From Chitinophagales bacterium (GTDB lineage Bacteria; Bacteroidota; Bacteroidia; Chitinophagales; Saprospiraceae): 64,000 nucleotides of DNA. Under the pieces are notes generated by a model that was not told the origin of the DNA, made no database searches, and was given only the letters and a program-made list of their open reading frames with translations. The position numbers were made by a program, and so were the translations under genes. Position 1 is the first letter of the stretch. Every line of letters starts with the position of its first letter. This document shows positions 63,768 to 64,000 of this stretch, piece by piece. The stretch spans positions 1-64,000 of the forward strand of contig JAAFJY010000029.1 in assembly GCA_013299105.1 (NCBI GenBank). The letters are read 5' to 3'.

Positions 63768-64000
63768 ATGAGCAAAGGAAACGATATTGACCGTTTAGAC
63801 AAGCAAATCTTGTCGATCCTGATGCGCAACGCAAAGATTGCTTACACTGAAATTGCTAAAAAGCTTTTTGTTTCTGGTGGAACGATTCATGTGCGCATGA
63901 AAAAGCTAGAAGACGCTGGCGTAGTAAAGGGCTACAATCTGGTAGTAGATCACACCAAATTAGGCTACGACATTTCGGCCTATCTGGGTATTTACCTCGA
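63768..64000 (+). CDS. Lrp/AsnC-family regulator, cut by the window end
   Basis: The first 77 codons of a gene that continues beyond the window. It starts SKGNDIDRLDKQILSILMRN, the classical AsnC winged helix (KIAYTEIAKKLFVSGGTIHV then MKKLEDAGVVKGYN), with the start of the Lrp effector domain (HTKLGYDISAYLGIYL). It senses amino acids in the known family. It has its own Bacteroidota promoter; no neighbour in the window suggests its target. Confidence 0.9.
   Translation, partial: MSKGNDIDRLDKQILSILMRNAKIAYTEIAKKLFVSGGTIHVRMKKLEDAGVVKGYNLVVDHTKLGYDISAYLGIYL

Overview
ORGANISM. The window looks like a chromosomal segment of a Bacteroidota bacterium, most likely of the Saprospiria/Haliscomenobacter type (inference from gene content; no rRNA is present to test it). 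The signs are type IX secretion (T9SS) C-terminal sorting domains, a DUF5686 outer-membrane protein, a propeller/Y_Y_Y hybrid sensor kinase, a 390-residue LeuA, start codons without clear Shine-Dalgarno sequences, and promoters of the form TTG-N19-TAnnTTTG. I see no tRNA, rRNA, CRISPR array, phage module or transposase. LAYOUT. 0.2-14 kb, all minus strand: a 2637-residue SpvB/TcdB-RHS protein with a T9SS-sorted partner directly upstream, an outer-membrane barrel protein, and a cohesin/dockerin T9SS protein. 14-19 kb: a decayed GNAT gene, a small inverted-repeat element, and a translationally coupled sensor kinase/LuxR response regulator pair. 19-28 kb: a PqqB-like lipoprotein, a divergent hypothetical/HTH pair, a Crp-type regulator, a barrel protein, an SDR-sirtuin coupled pair, OxyR with a candidate binding site at its own start, and CorA. 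28-38 kb: an AAA ATPase-nuclease, an Ate1-like transferase with an S9 peptidase, YceI, an AraC regulator with a VOC dioxygenase, and a DASS/SLC13 transporter. 37-48 kb: SDR plus ACT-domain protein, a TonB-C-like protein, FAH hydrolase and SDR (a pair that fits the 2-keto-3-deoxy-L-fuconate branch), a PerM/AI-2E permease, DUF4197, an NTF2-like protein, TetR plus alpha/beta hydrolase, and a Gfo/Idh/MocA oxidoreductase. 48-64 kb: a large tandem repeat array, kdsB-Nudix, a LysM/DPBB wall protein, leuB and leuA, an alpha-helical hypothetical, a DUF5686 protein, a GH140-type glycosidase, and the start of an Lrp/AsnC regulator cut by the window end. INTERGENIC DNA. The most unusual feature is the density of non-coding repeats: four copies of a GGCTC-ended inverted-repeat (MITE-like) element, a five-unit 235/271-bp tandem array with dispersed single copies, tandem 150-bp folded units, two other inverted-repeat elements (one interrupted by a nested hairpin), a palindrome that is read as coding sequence at the start of the LysM gene, and a GTTGAA-rich tract that recurs directly after stop codons. 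HOW GENES WORK TOGETHER. The cell-surface theme (T9SS cargo, RHS giant, barrels, LysM, DUF5686, KdsB for LPS core, GH140) dominates. Regulators mostly sit next to their likely targets (AraC-VOC, TetR-hydrolase, kinase-regulator). Central metabolism appears as leuA/leuB and the candidate fuconate pair.
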